DNA from: Sporomusaceae bacterium
Lineage (GTDB): Bacteria; Bacillota; Negativicutes; Sporomusales; UBA7701
DNA length: 64,000 bases
NCBI GenBank assembly: GCA_031460455.1
Contig: JAVKTQ010000017.1
Coordinates: 1 to 64,000 of the forward strand
Direction: 5' to 3'
Under the pieces are notes generated by a model. It ran no database searches and was not told where the DNA came from. It saw only the letters and a list, made by a program, of their open reading frames with translations. Made by a program: the position numbers and the translations under genes. Shown here in pieces: positions 1 through 8,982 of this stretch. How positions within the stretch are numbered: position 1 is the stretch's first letter; every line of letters starts with the position of its first letter.

Positions 1-131
1 TTCGTCCCCTGGGCGACAAGCGCGTCCACCAGAGATTCCGGGGTGCCTACCGCCAGAAAACCGCCGATCATGACGGTCATGCCGTCCTTGACCATCGCCG
101 CGGCCTCTTTGGGGGTAATTACTATAGCCAT
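1..131 (-). CDS. CoA-transferase alpha subunit, N-terminal part (runs off left edge)
   Basis: Only the first 43 codons are inside the window. The translation starts MAIVITPKEAAAMVKDGMTV and continues with an IGGFLAVGTPESLVDAL segment, which is typical of the amino end of subunit A of acetate/acetoacetate CoA-transferases (family I). Such enzymes move CoA between an acyl-CoA and a free acid. The ATG at 131 is preceded by a GGAGG site 7-8 bases upstream. It is the last visible gene of the 20-kb minus-strand block, so it could activate the imported acid or a pathway intermediate as a CoA thioester (inference). The substrate cannot be told from this fragment. Confidence 0.75.
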   Translation of the reverse strand, partial: MAIVITPKEAAAMVKDGMTVMIGGFLAVGTPESLVDALVAQGT

Positions 132-215
132 TTTCTACCTCCATGTCAATTCGCTACGAATGTATGTGAACGTGAAACCATCCATTTTTTCTTGCGTTCT
201 TTGAATATAAACCAA

Positions 216-1214
216 TTACCGCTTTACGAAAATACCGTTTACGACGTTTTCGGGTCTTTCCCCCCGATGCAAACGCCCGATATTTGCCAACGCCGCCTCG
301 ATCATGCGCTTGAATGAATTGGCCGTCGCTCCGGCGATGTGCGGAGTAAGGATCACTCGCCTCCGTGACGCCGGCGAAAGGTGAAGAAGGGGATGATCGG
401 GGGCAGGCGGCTCAGGTGAAAACGTATCTATCGCGGCACCGGCGAGATGGCCAGCCTCCAGAGCTTTCGCCAATCCTTCCTGATCCACTATTCCCCCCCG
501 GGCGGTGTTGACGAAAATGCTGCCATCCGGCATCATCATAAACTGGCGGAAGCCGATCAGACCCCGCGTTTCCGCGGTTTCCGGCAAATGAAGACTGATT
601 ATGTCACTCGTGGCCAACAACTCGTTCAAAACCTTATATTGAACCTGGTATTGGGCCTCTATGTCCGGCGGGTGCCGACGGCTGGCATAATAGCTGACCG
701 TCGCCCCCATTGCGACGGCGATTCTTGCCACTTCACGCCCGATCGCGCCGAATCCGATTAGGCCTACTTTGCTGCCGCGAATTTCATTTAGCCCGTTCGC
801 CATCATACTGTTTCTGAAAGGCGAGTAGTTGCCGGCCTGTATTTCGTGGCCGGCTTCTATAATCCGGCGCTGGAGCGCAATTATTGTCCCAATGGTGTAT
901 TCGGCAACCGAAGAAGCATTTTGCCCCGGAACGTTAGCCACAGGGATTCCCATGCGGATTGAGGCCGGAATGTCGATATGGTCGACCCCCACCCCGATCG
1001 TTTGGATCAGTTTGATATCCGGAATATTGTCCACAATCTTGGCGCTGATCTTAGCAGCCGTTCCCGCCGCCAACAAGAAGTCGGCTTTGTGACAGGCAGC
1101 GATAATTTCATCCTCGCTAGCCGAGTCCAAAAATCGGATATTCCACCCTTCCGGGCGCGTTACCCGTGATGCCGCAAATTTATCTTCAGTGACAAGGCTC
1201 ACGATAATAGGCAT
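216..1214 (-). CDS. D-isomer-specific 2-hydroxyacid dehydrogenase family protein
   Basis: 332 residues, the usual length for the family. The order is an N-terminal catalytic half with GVGVDHID near residue 75, then the NAD-binding Rossmann motif GLIGFGAIG near residue 152. After that come the catalytic Arg in NTARGGIVD, the Glu in DTFSPEPP and the His in TPHIAGAT. The family reduces 2-oxoacids to 2-hydroxyacids or oxidises them using NAD(P)H. The start at 1214 has GGGAGG about 12 bases upstream. It lies 179 bp after the LpdD-like gene in the same orientation, so it may be co-transcribed and may act on a 2-oxo or 2-hydroxy intermediate of the same pathway. The exact substrate is not recognisable. 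Confidence 0.85.
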   Translation of the reverse strand: MPIIVSLVTEDKFAASRVTRPEGWNIRFLDSASEDEIIAACHKADFLLAAGTAAKISAKIVDNIPDIKLIQTIGVGVDHIDIPASIRMGIPVANVPGQNASSVAEYTIGTIIALQRRIIEAGHEIQAGNYSPFRNSMMANGLNEIRGSKVGLIGFGAIGREVARIAVAMGATVSYYASRRHPPDIEAQYQVQYKVLNELLATSDIISLHLPETAETRGLIGFRQFMMMPDGSIFVNTARGGIVDQEGLAKALEAGHLAGAAIDTFSPEPPAPDHPLLHLSPASRRRVILTPHIAGATANSFKRMIEAALANIGRLHRGERPENVVNGIFVKR

Positions 1215-1393
1215 TCTCTAACCGCTCCTCCCAGTTCGCTAAAGCCTGAGCCCGGCCTATGCCGCCTGAAGGTCCTGGGGCAGTTTAGCCAGCGAGGCCC
1301 CGTCTGCGTCGCCGACGTATCGGCCCCGGTTTTGACCACAAGGGTGACGTTTGGTCTGTATGCTTTTTCCCCTTAGTAGCTGTCCTGATACGA

Positions 1394-1810
1394 CTAGACC
1401 TTATTTACCATTCTCGCCATAAGTTTGGCAGCTAGAGCGGCCGAATTGCGGCCTAGACGGGCGATGTCATTTTCTTCGGCGTTGTCGATATGGACTCCGG
1501 CCGTGACAACTACTACCTGTTTATGTTTTTTGCACAGTTCTTCGGCAAGCGGAATCGCCAGACTATCATCTTTGTGGGCGATAAGATTGAAGACGGACGT
1601 TGTACAGCTGATCTGGCCGTCCCCCCTAAGGCTTGGTCTGGGTTGACTTATGACTACCGTGCCGATGTGGGGCGATTCGCCACCGCCCAGGTAAATGCTT
1701 ATCCCGTCCGCAGTTGTTACCAGGACAGCGTGCAAGGAATAGCGACCGTCGGCTACCTCCTCGGTAATGGGCTCCTTGAGACAAGTATTTACAATCCCGT
1801 CGCTTCTCAT
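1394..1810 (-). CDS. LpdD-like prenyl-FMN decarboxylase accessory protein
   Basis: 138 residues from the ATG at 1810, one base after the UbiX stop and preceded by GGGGGGAATGAC. An upstream in-frame start at 1897 would lie inside ubiX and has no good ribosome site. The protein has the PAC-like alpha/beta pattern of small LpdD-type proteins, with LHAVLVTTADGISIYLGGGE near the start and QVVVVTAGVHIDNAEENDIA near the end. Such proteins accompany UbiD-type hydroxyarylic acid decarboxylases and are thought to help load prenylated flavin. The tight coupling to ubiX fits that role. The family call rests on context and overall pattern and is moderate. Confidence 0.6.
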   Translation of the reverse strand: MRSDGIVNTCLKEPITEEVADGRYSLHAVLVTTADGISIYLGGGESPHIGTVVISQPRPSLRGDGQISCTTSVFNLIAHKDDSLAIPLAEELCKKHKQVVVVTAGVHIDNAEENDIARLGRNSAALAAKLMARMVNKV

Positions 1811-1811
1811 G

Positions 1812-2387
1812 TCATTCCCCCCAGCGCCGACTGAGGCTGTTTTTGAGGCCAAGGGTGTCGAGTATTCTGCCGACAGTATGAATAACAAGGTCGTCAACCG
1901 TGCGGGGCCGGTTATAAAAAGCGGGCACGGGAGGGAATATCGTCGCCCCGCATTCTGCGGCAGCGGTCATGCTTCTGAGATGGCCGAGGTGGAGGGGGGT
2001 TTCCCTGACCGCCAGGATCAGCGGCCGCTTTTCTTTCAAGGTAACATCGGCCGCCCTAATGAGAAGGTTAGTGTCATATGAGTGCGCTATGGCAGACAGC
2101 GTCTTGATGCTGCACGGTAAGACGACCATGCCGTGACAGGGAAAGGAACCGCTGGAGATAGCGGCACCGAGATCATTGATACTATAACGGCAGTCGGCAA
2201 GATTTTCGACATCGGTTGCTTTGTAATCGGTTTCCAGTTCGATTGTTTTGCGGGCCCAGTCGGATAATATCAAGTGTGTTTCGATTTTTTTGAAACCCTT
2301 TAGCACTTCCAGCAACCGGATGCCGTAAATTTGCCCCGTCGCCCCTGACATGCCGACGATTATGCGTGTCTTGCTATTGCCGCGCAC
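1812..2387 (-). CDS. ubiX: UbiX-type flavin prenyltransferase
   Basis: 191 residues. It makes prenylated FMN from FMN and dimethylallyl phosphate, the cofactor of UbiD-family decarboxylases. Hallmarks are the N-terminal IIVGMSGATGQIYGIRLL flavin/phosphate-binding segment, the central VVLPCSIKTLSAIAHSYD, the VRETPLHLGHL motif and the C-terminal PAFYNRP. I prefer the GTG at 2387: it follows the TAG of the previous gene by one base and has GGGAGG 8 bases upstream. An ATG at 2405 would overlap the ribosome site. The gene sits with an LpdD-like gene and, 11 kb upstream in the same strand block, a UbiD gene, so the cofactor is made for that decarboxylase (inference). Confidence 0.92.
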   Translation of the reverse strand: MRGNSKTRIIVGMSGATGQIYGIRLLEVLKGFKKIETHLILSDWARKTIELETDYKATDVENLADCRYSINDLGAAISSGSFPCHGMVVLPCSIKTLSAIAHSYDTNLLIRAADVTLKEKRPLILAVRETPLHLGHLRSMTAAAECGATIFPPVPAFYNRPRTVDDLVIHTVGRILDTLGLKNSLSRRWGE

Positions 2388-2388
2388 T

Positions 2389-3300
2389 CTAGTGTCCTCC
2401 CGCATGCCTATTGTGCATCATGTCGAACTTCTCTTGCCAGCGATTTTTCAGCACTTGGGCCAATTGGTCCGCCAGGTTTTCAGCGTCGATTTCGCCGCGG
2501 ATGAATGAGCGCATGATGGGAAAGGCTGTCTGCACTTCCTCATGGGGACCGGGCAAATTGACGATAGTCGTCAGCCCGATCTGACCGACTCCTATGCGTA
2601 CGCCATCCTTGATATGCCGGCCCTGCCCTCTGGTAAACCTGATGATGTAAGGTGTCCAGACTTTGCTGGCGACTTTGCTCAGTGCTTCGACATTGAAATC
2701 CTTGTCTTCGGCCCCTACTCCCCCTGTGGTGACGATCAGCCCGTAGCCTTCGTCCACGGCGCTGTTAAGTCTAGCAGTTGTTACTGTCAGATCGTCCGGC
2801 AGAATTTCTCCCCGGACGGCCTTGAAGCCCTCACGACGCAGTTCCTCCAGCAGGTAAGGCGTGTTGGTGTCTTCGATTAAACCGCTCTGAACCTCGGCAC
2901 CGCTGGGAAACACGATAGCCCGCCTAGCGATTCTGCTCCTTATCTCCTGGCTCATTTTGCCTGCGTTTTTAAGAACTTCCCCGGCGCGACCCGGGTCGAG
3001 CTCGATGTAGCCGAGAATCCCCGACGAGTCGATCCGAGTATCGGGAAATATACCGAAGCCGCTGACTTTAGTCAGTTCCGCCAGCAATTCCCTGCCCTTG
3101 CCGAATACTTGCTCGGCCCGGATGTTCTGCTGAAGGATATCGAGGGCGATACTATCCTCGCGGACGTCAATCACCTGAACCCGGTCGGGCTGTAAACCGA
3201 GAACCGCCGCCGTTACGCGGGCTATCTCGCCCAGGTTGGCGTCGTCAAGTTTTACGGGCTGGATATGGATTTCCGTTTTTTCCAACAGATTGAGTTCCAC
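2389..3300 (-). CDS. MoCF/CinA-like molybdopterin-binding-domain protein of unknown role
   Basis: 303 residues from a GTG at 3300, with AAGGAG 8 bases upstream; longer forms would run through the ModD-like gene. The C-terminal half carries a MoCF_biosynth-type domain, seen in the segment GLIVTTGGVGAEDKDFNVEA around residues 195-215, as in MoaB/MoeA/CinA proteins. The N-terminal 130 residues contain DSSGILGYIELD and are not a family I recognise. It is packed between a ModD-like gene (5 bp) and ubiX (1 bp), so it is surely co-translated with them. No molybdoenzyme is visible in the window, so the ligand may be another nucleotide-like cofactor (inference). Function unknown. Confidence 0.7.
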   Translation of the reverse strand: MELNLLEKTEIHIQPVKLDDANLGEIARVTAAVLGLQPDRVQVIDVREDSIALDILQQNIRAEQVFGKGRELLAELTKVSGFGIFPDTRIDSSGILGYIELDPGRAGEVLKNAGKMSQEIRSRIARRAIVFPSGAEVQSGLIEDTNTPYLLEELRREGFKAVRGEILPDDLTVTTARLNSAVDEGYGLIVTTGGVGAEDKDFNVEALSKVASKVWTPYIIRFTRGQGRHIKDGVRIGVGQIGLTTIVNLPGPHEEVQTAFPIMRSFIRGEIDAENLADQLAQVLKNRWQEKFDMMHNRHAGGH

Positions 3301-3305
3301 GGCTA

Positions 3306-4127
3306 TTACTCCTTTATGACATCGTAGCGGAAGTCCAGGAGAGGAGCGTCGAGAATGGCTTTGCCGATGTCCACAATGTCGATGTCTTCCCGCCGCAAGG
3401 CGGGAAGATCGGCGACTCGCACTTCGCCGGCAAAAGCGAGCTTGACTCGGTCCCGTAGGTTCGTGTCTTTCAACTGCTTTGAGCAAGTACGCAGATCGGC
3501 TATCTTTCCGGTGTCGACCATGATAACCTTGGCGCCAACAAAAGCTGCTTCCACCGCTTCGTCGCCGATGGGCGCAGTCTCGCCGCGGATCTGTACCGAC
3601 ACCGCCCGGTCGGGCAGGGCGGCTGCCGCTTTAAGCAACGCATTCACTGAGCCGAACACGCGGAGATAGTTTTTGTCTAGGTATAGGAAGGGTTGATCCA
3701 GAATTCTCATACCCACCCCGCCTGATTGAAGCGCGGCGCGGGCGATTTCCTTCATTTCCTGCGGAATCTTCTTCCATCCCCCGCTGACCACTCTTATGCG
3801 CCCCGCCTGCTCAACCGCTTTCCTGGCCATAGTGGCAATGCCCGAGGCCTTAGAGATCGGGCTGAGCAGATGGTCTTCGCCTGTAATGATCCGAACGGGA
3901 TCACCCTGCAAGGAGGCAATCTTTTGTCCACTGGTAAGGGAAGCGCCGGAGTTGACATGGGCGGTTGCTTCCAAGCCGAGATCGCGGGCCTTTTGCACCA
4001 GTAACTCGATGCCGTGCATGACTCCCGGTTCGTTCACCGTAATCTCCGCCCGGATTCGCCGCTTCAGTACGGTTGCGAGCAAGATTTCCGGTATGTTGAT
4101 AATCTGCTGTTGCAAGGTGTTTCCCAA
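3306..4127 (-). CDS. ModD/NadC-like phosphoribosyltransferase-fold protein
   Basis: About 273 residues with the fold signature of nicotinate-nucleotide pyrophosphorylases. These are ISKASGIATMARKAV in the middle, GGVGMRILDQPFLYLDKNYL, and a C-terminal IDIVDIGKAILDAPLLDFR. The canonical TRKTTPGLR segment of NadC is replaced by a VSGGWKKIPQEMK stretch and the usual His before Arg in GGxxxHR is Met. This points to ModD-type or altered function, not quinolinate phosphoribosylation. The start is uncertain: the reading frame opens with a TTG at 4127 and another TTG lies four codons in. It follows the TRAP permease by 14 bp and precedes the MoCF-domain gene by 5 bp. Role unknown. Confidence 0.65.
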   Translation of the reverse strand: MGNTLQQQIINIPEILLATVLKRRIRAEITVNEPGVMHGIELLVQKARDLGLEATAHVNSGASLTSGQKIASLQGDPVRIITGEDHLLSPISKASGIATMARKAVEQAGRIRVVSGGWKKIPQEMKEIARAALQSGGVGMRILDQPFLYLDKNYLRVFGSVNALLKAAAALPDRAVSVQIRGETAPIGDEAVEAAFVGAKVIMVDTGKIADLRTCSKQLKDTNLRDRVKLAFAGEVRVADLPALRREDIDIVDIGKAILDAPLLDFRYDVIKE

Positions 4128-4141
4128 CTTTCCTAATTAGT

Positions 4142-6013
4142 TCAGCAAGCCTGCGCGTCTTTGGAGGGTCGGCAGCGGAGGATCAGCATGGCGACACCCA
4201 GTACGATGCCGATTACGCTAGCTATATAGCTGGGATGAATCAACATAAGTCCGGCGACAAGCATGATAGCCCTTTCCCACGTTACCAAATCTTTTCTGAA
4301 GAAACCCACTGTGGAGGTACACATGAAGAATACGCCGATACAGGCCGTTATGACTACTATCGCCACATCAAGCAAAGCGCCGATACCCAGCAGAGCCGGA
4401 TAGTAGATGAACAGGAAGGGAATGAGGAACCCCGGCAGGGCGATTTTGAATGCGGTGAATCCGGTCGCGAAGGGGTCGGCTCCGGACAGGCTCGCCGCCG
4501 CGTAAGCCCCCAGGGCTACAGGCGGTGTGATGAAGGAGTACATCCCGAAGTAGAAAACGTAAAAGTGGGCGGCCAACGGGTTTACACCCATTTTAACGAG
4601 GGAGGGGGCCACGAGAACGGCCAGAATTACATAGCAGGCGGTTGTTGTCAGACCCATGCCGAGGATAATCGACACAACCATCGTCAGCAGTAGCAGCAAA
4701 ATGAGACTGCCACCGGCCAGGTTGACGAGCATGGATGACATTTGGATACCCAATCCGGTCAGGGAAAGAGAGCCAATGATAATGCCGGCGCAAGCGGTGG
4801 CCATGATGACTTCCAGTGTGCCTCGCGCCCCGGAAGTTAAAACATTGAGCAGCTTGCTCCAGTTAATTCGGTTTTCTTTTTGAATAATGGCGATCAACAA
4901 GGCCAATACGATTGAGTAGAAAGCCGCCTTGGTCGGCAGCCATTCCAGCACGACCATCAGGCCGACCAGTACTATAATGGGCAGAACCCGGTAACTTTTT
5001 CCTTTGGCCCGCTCCCGGTATTCGGCTATCCTCTCGTCGGAGAAACCGGCGAGACCATTTTTTTGCGCTTCCAGGTCGACGAAGATGAATTCGGCGAGGT
5101 AATAGAGCACAGCCGGAATTATCGCGGCCATGATAATATCCACAAAGGGAAGCCGCAGCACTTCGGCGATGATATAGGCCGCTGCGCCCATGACGGGAGG
5201 CATAATCTGGCCGCCGGTGGAGCTTACCGCCTCGACCGCCGCCGCCACCCGCGCGTTGTAGCCGTTCTCTTTCATAAGCGGGATGGTGAAGGTGCCAATC
5301 CCCATTACGTTAGCCACGACGCTGCCAGTCAACATGCCCATGAGGGCGCTGCCGACGACCGCGGCCTTGGCCGAACCGCCCCGGGTTTTGCCGAACTTGC
5401 TCATGACCAGGTCGACGAAATATTGGCCGGCTCCCGTAGCGTTCAGGAATGAGGTGAAGAGAATGAAGATAACGACGACGGTCGCCGAAGCTCCCAGGGG
5501 AATGCCGAAGATTCCCTCGGTGGTTAGCGAAAGATGGCTGACGACCCTATCGGCATCAAACCCGCTGTGCGCCAGCGCATCGGGCATGCGGTCGCCGAAA
5601 AAGGCATATAACAGAGCGAGCACGGCAATGGTGGGCAAAGGCCATCCCATCACTCTCCTGGTTCCCTCAAGGACGAGCGCAACCAGAATTGCCCCCATAA
5701 TTATGTCGAGTTCCGTGGCCGCGCCGAGGCGGAAGGTAATGGCTTCATAATTAATAATCAGGTAGCCGCCGACGATCAGTCCTATAATGGCCAACACTAC
5801 ATCCGCGATGCGCATTTTCCCATTTTCTTTACCCTGGCACCAGGGAAAAATTAAAAAAGCCATCATTAAGCCCAGAGTCAGATGGACTAGGCGCTGCTGC
5901 ATGGCTGGCAATTCCTGCACGCCGGCTGTATAAAGGTGGAATAATGAGAAGATCACCCCAAGAACGGTGACGACACCGGCGACCCAGGTGATCTGTTTCT
6001 TATCGGTTTCCAT
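4142..6013 (-). CDS. TRAP transporter, fused 4TM/12TM permease (TAXI type)
   Basis: 623 residues, almost entirely hydrophobic, with the fused small (DctQ-like) and large (DctM-like) membrane subunits usual for TAXI-type TRAP systems. The large domain shows GSALMGMLTGSVVANVMGIG, AVEAVSSTGGQIMPPVMGAAAYI and ITPPVALGAYAAASLSG, which are strongly conserved in this family. The transporter takes up organic acids using an ion gradient with a periplasm-side binding protein. The ATG at 6013 has AGGAGG 7 bases upstream and overlaps the DUF1850 gene by 14 bp. The binding protein, DUF1850 protein and permease are in the usual order. It is the first of two such systems in the cluster. Confidence 0.93.
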   Translation of the reverse strand: METDKKQITWVAGVVTVLGVIFSLFHLYTAGVQELPAMQQRLVHLTLGLMMAFLIFPWCQGKENGKMRIADVVLAIIGLIVGGYLIINYEAITFRLGAATELDIIMGAILVALVLEGTRRVMGWPLPTIAVLALLYAFFGDRMPDALAHSGFDADRVVSHLSLTTEGIFGIPLGASATVVVIFILFTSFLNATGAGQYFVDLVMSKFGKTRGGSAKAAVVGSALMGMLTGSVVANVMGIGTFTIPLMKENGYNARVAAAVEAVSSTGGQIMPPVMGAAAYIIAEVLRLPFVDIIMAAIIPAVLYYLAEFIFVDLEAQKNGLAGFSDERIAEYRERAKGKSYRVLPIIVLVGLMVVLEWLPTKAAFYSIVLALLIAIIQKENRINWSKLLNVLTSGARGTLEVIMATACAGIIIGSLSLTGLGIQMSSMLVNLAGGSLILLLLLTMVVSIILGMGLTTTACYVILAVLVAPSLVKMGVNPLAAHFYVFYFGMYSFITPPVALGAYAAASLSGADPFATGFTAFKIALPGFLIPFLFIYYPALLGIGALLDVAIVVITACIGVFFMCTSTVGFFRKDLVTWERAIMLVAGLMLIHPSYIASVIGIVLGVAMLILRCRPSKDAQAC

Positions 6014-6515
6014 TCGATAACCTCCTAAGGAAATACTCGCCCCAAGGCATTACATCCGGTCTTACGGTAAGAAAGGTGGCGTCTTCGAATGTTTTATCTA
6101 GGTCGATCGGTCGCTTGGCGCCGATATATATTTCGTATTGAGTGCCGTGCCCCAAAGCAAATGATATGGCCGGAAAGTGCAGGTTCGGCTCTCTGATCGT
6201 ATAGCCTCCAGCAGGTTCTGGCTCCAGGGGGTAAAGGGCGTACGCGTCGTAATAGAGGGCCGCTGACATGTCGCCGAAATACATCGACCGCAAAACCAGT
6301 TCATTTCCAACCGGTTCGTAGATTTCCCGCTGAAGGACGTGGTAGACGGAGTGTACGTATTGCAGGGTGATTGTCTCCCTCTGTTCAACGGTCAGGATAA
6401 GCGGGCGGCTCTTTTCGCTTTCCAGGATGAGGACTCTTACCGGCCATGCGGCGAAGGCCAGCAGGAAGGCGGTTATCAGGGCGGCGAGAATCCAGCGCCC
6501 TTTGCTTTTCGTCAT
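6000..6515 (-). CDS. DUF1850 protein, companion of TAXI-TRAP permease
   Basis: 171 residues with one N-terminal membrane segment (residues 7-27). The soluble part fits DUF1850: TLQYVHSVYHVLQREIYEP early, then MYFGDMSAALYYDAYAL and FALGHGTQYEIYIG. Proteins of this family are nearly always found between a TAXI binding protein and its fused TRAP permease, as here, but their job is not established. The start at 6515 has GGGGGAG about 10 bases upstream. It overlaps the permease gene by 14 bp, indicating translational coupling. Confidence 0.85.
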   Translation of the reverse strand: MTKSKGRWILAALITAFLLAFAAWPVRVLILESEKSRPLILTVEQRETITLQYVHSVYHVLQREIYEPVGNELVLRSMYFGDMSAALYYDAYALYPLEPEPAGGYTIREPNLHFPAISFALGHGTQYEIYIGAKRPIDLDKTFEDATFLTVRPDVMPWGEYFLRRLSNGNR

Positions 6516-6618
6516 GGCGGAAGTGCTCCCCCGGTTGTTGTCACTCAGCCGGATCAGCAGCGACTAATTCGCCGCTGATCCAGTCCATTCGACAAGTGTA
6601 GTTTTGTCATTCTTCCGC

Positions 6619-7614
6619 TTACTTGACAATACCTTTTTCTTTCAGGTATTTTATCGCTCCGGGATGGAGAGGAATGCCCACGCCTTTGTCGGCATCGCTC
6701 AGGTCCCATTCCAGCCCGGCCGGATGCACATCGCCGAGTTCTTTGGTGTGTTCGAGGATTGTCTTGGTTATATTGTAGACGACTTCGTCGCTGACCTCGG
6801 TATGGGTGATGAGGATAGCCGGAGCGGTCAGTTCCCACAGATCGGCAGTTTGTCCTTTGTAGGTGTTGGCCTTGATTATGCCTTTGGAGAAGTAGGGATA
6901 CTTTTTGAGGATTTCGGTGGCTTTGTCTTCCTCCATACCAAGAACACGGACGCCGGACGTGGTGGTCAGATCCAGCAGGGATGATGTGGGGGCGCCGGCG
7001 AACACGAACCCGCAGTCGATGGCGCCGCTTTTGACCGCGTCAGCCATTTCGGCGTAGGTCATCAGGACAGGCTTGTAGTCCCCTTCCTTGAGCCCGTAGG
7101 CTTCCAAAGCCGCCATAGCGACATACATGGACGGGCTGCTAGGCGCGCTGAGGGCTACTTTCTTGCCTTTAAGGTCGGCAATTGATTTGATGTCCGATTT
7201 TTCCATGACGAAGCCTTGCAGTATGGAGGTATGGCCAGCGATGACGGCCCGCAGGTTTTCGTATTTTTCCTTACCCTTGAATTCCCGTTCGCCTCTCATG
7301 CCAAAATAGGCGCTGTCGGGCATGCCGATGGCGAAATCGACTTTCTTGGTGCCGACCAGTCTGGTGTTTTCGGTCGACGCGGCTGTAGACTGGACGACCA
7401 GCTTACTGCCGGGCATGTATTGTTCGACCAGTTTGGCCATCCCGCTGCCAATTACGAAATACGTGCCGCCGGAACCGCCGGTGGCGATGGAGAGGGTTTT
7501 CTTGTCGCCGGCCGCTTTCGGTGCCTCTTTTTTTCCGCCTGACGAACATCCGGCAATAAGAACCGCAATCATAGCGGCCGCAGTAAGGAACGCAACATAC
7601 TTTTTAACGTTCAT
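6619..7614 (-). CDS. TAXI-family TRAP substrate-binding lipoprotein
   Basis: 331 residues from the ATG at 7614; earlier in-frame starts would run into the MFS gene. A lipoprotein signal is clear: a hydrophobic stretch ending LIAGCSSGG, so Cys is the probable lipid anchor. The mature part begins with TLSIATGGSGGTYFVIGSGM, the TAXI hallmark, followed by ADLKGKKVALSAPSSPSM and PLHPGAIKYLKEKG at the end. It captures an organic acid outside the cell for the TRAP permease encoded just downstream, beyond the DUF1850 gene. The ligand is unknown. It differs clearly from the second TAXI protein in this cluster, so two substrates or two affinities are likely. Confidence 0.92.
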   Translation of the reverse strand: MNVKKYVAFLTAAAMIAVLIAGCSSGGKKEAPKAAGDKKTLSIATGGSGGTYFVIGSGMAKLVEQYMPGSKLVVQSTAASTENTRLVGTKKVDFAIGMPDSAYFGMRGEREFKGKEKYENLRAVIAGHTSILQGFVMEKSDIKSIADLKGKKVALSAPSSPSMYVAMAALEAYGLKEGDYKPVLMTYAEMADAVKSGAIDCGFVFAGAPTSSLLDLTTTSGVRVLGMEEDKATEILKKYPYFSKGIIKANTYKGQTADLWELTAPAILITHTEVSDEVVYNITKTILEHTKELGDVHPAGLEWDLSDADKGVGIPLHPGAIKYLKEKGIVK

Positions 7615-7682
7615 CTTTTTCTCAACTCCCCCAGCTTTTTTCTGTGTTGTGGCAATCCCCAAACAGGTCTGGTCCCCCCCCC

Positions 7683-8936
7683 TCAAGTTCTCCCGGTTTC
7701 TGGCCCCGGTTCGTGAACCCTGGCTATCAGCAGAGTGCCCAAGAGTACTGCACCGGCTAAAGTTATCCAGCTCGACTGGTATGATCCCGTGATATCGATA
7801 AGCAGTCCGAACAGGGGCGGAAAGACCAATACGCCGATTTGCATAATCATCAGGCAAAATCCCACCACCGCCCCGCCGTGTTCCTTTCCGGCGAGTTTCA
7901 TCGCCAAGGCGACGAAAATACCATTCCATCCCATGGCGGATACGCCGAAAAACCAGGAGACGACTGCCACGACCCAAAACGGCATACCGGGATTGAATAA
8001 GGTAAGCGACAGCACGGTGGCAGTCATGATAACACCAAGAATTATTAGGGCCGGTTTGCGTGCCCCCTTGAAAACGGTGTCGCTCATAAATCCCAAGGTT
8101 ATCCGAGCGACGATTCCTCCCAATTGGGTTATAGCCAGACAAGCGCTGGCAACCGTTACACTCAAACCGACCTGGTCATGCAGGTAGAGTACGAGATAGG
8201 TTAGCATGTCGAACTGGGCGCCGATGAAAATGATAGACATAAAAATTACTAGCCACAGGTTGATGTCGCGAAGAAAGAGCCATTCGCCGGCAGTGTTTTT
8301 CTGCCGGAAGTTTTGCGATTCAATCTGAGCGGCGGGTGATTCCCGATAGAGAAAGTAATACACCACACCCCCGGCGATAGTCAACACCCCAGCCGTGACC
8401 ATAGCTGCCTGCCATCCCCAGGTAGCGGCGACGAGGGGGAGGATGAGGGCGCCAAAGAAGCCCCCCAGTGGAATCCCCGTTTGCCTGATACCAAGGGCGA
8501 ACCCCAATTTCGCTTCCGGGAACCATCTCTGGATCGTTTTACTGCCGGCTGGTGTGGGAGTTGAGGCTCCGGCTCCGGTGAGGATAAGCAGGGTTAAAAG
8601 CGTTGAGTATGAGGCAGCCTGCGAAGTAATGATGATGGCGATCCCTGTCAGAAGACTGCCGGCGACGAGAACTACTTTTTCGCCCTTTTTGTCGGCCAGC
8701 CTCCCGGCCAGCACCGCTGTAAAAGACATGCCGATGTTGACTGCTCCCCCCGCCATGCCGATCATTGCTTTAGTAAGGCCAAGATCGGCTATCAGAAAGG
8801 GGGCCAGAGTGCCGACAGCGGTCGTAATACAGGCGTGAGCTGCCTGAACCCCTGTGTTTAGAGCGAGAATCACCCAACGATAGCTTCCCGCTTTTTCGGC
8901 GGTGGCTCTCCTCGCCGTATCGGTGGATTGGTTCAT
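7683..8936 (-). CDS. MFS transporter
   Basis: 417 residues with about 12 membrane segments. Between segments 2 and 3 is the MFS motif-A equivalent, AGRLADKKGEKVVL, and segment 4 is followed by GIRQTGIPLGGFFGA. The pattern resembles oxalate/formate or monocarboxylate carriers, but the substrate is not determined. The gene lies between korC (46 bp) and the TAXI binding protein (68 bp). Its stop codon directly abuts a run of nine G on the coding strand. Inside a catabolic cluster it may import a substrate or export a product (inference). Confidence 0.85.
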   Translation of the reverse strand: MNQSTDTARRATAEKAGSYRWVILALNTGVQAAHACITTAVGTLAPFLIADLGLTKAMIGMAGGAVNIGMSFTAVLAGRLADKKGEKVVLVAGSLLTGIAIIITSQAASYSTLLTLLILTGAGASTPTPAGSKTIQRWFPEAKLGFALGIRQTGIPLGGFFGALILPLVAATWGWQAAMVTAGVLTIAGGVVYYFLYRESPAAQIESQNFRQKNTAGEWLFLRDINLWLVIFMSIIFIGAQFDMLTYLVLYLHDQVGLSVTVASACLAITQLGGIVARITLGFMSDTVFKGARKPALIILGVIMTATVLSLTLFNPGMPFWVVAVVSWFFGVSAMGWNGIFVALAMKLAGKEHGGAVVGFCLMIMQIGVLVFPPLFGLLIDITGSYQSSWITLAGAVLLGTLLIARVHEPGPETGRT

Positions 8937-8982
8937 TCCCGTTCGCCCGCCCTGTCAGGTGACGAGGGGGTCCACTGCCCAA

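Noticed and set aside
4142-6013. Plus-strand frames across the TRAP permease (for example 4235-4693)
   Set aside because: They are antisense shadows without ribosome sites; the minus-strand frame has clear family motifs.
7674-7682. Run of nine C as a phase-variation tract
   Set aside because: It lies just after a stop codon and between genes, so length change would not alter a reading frame.
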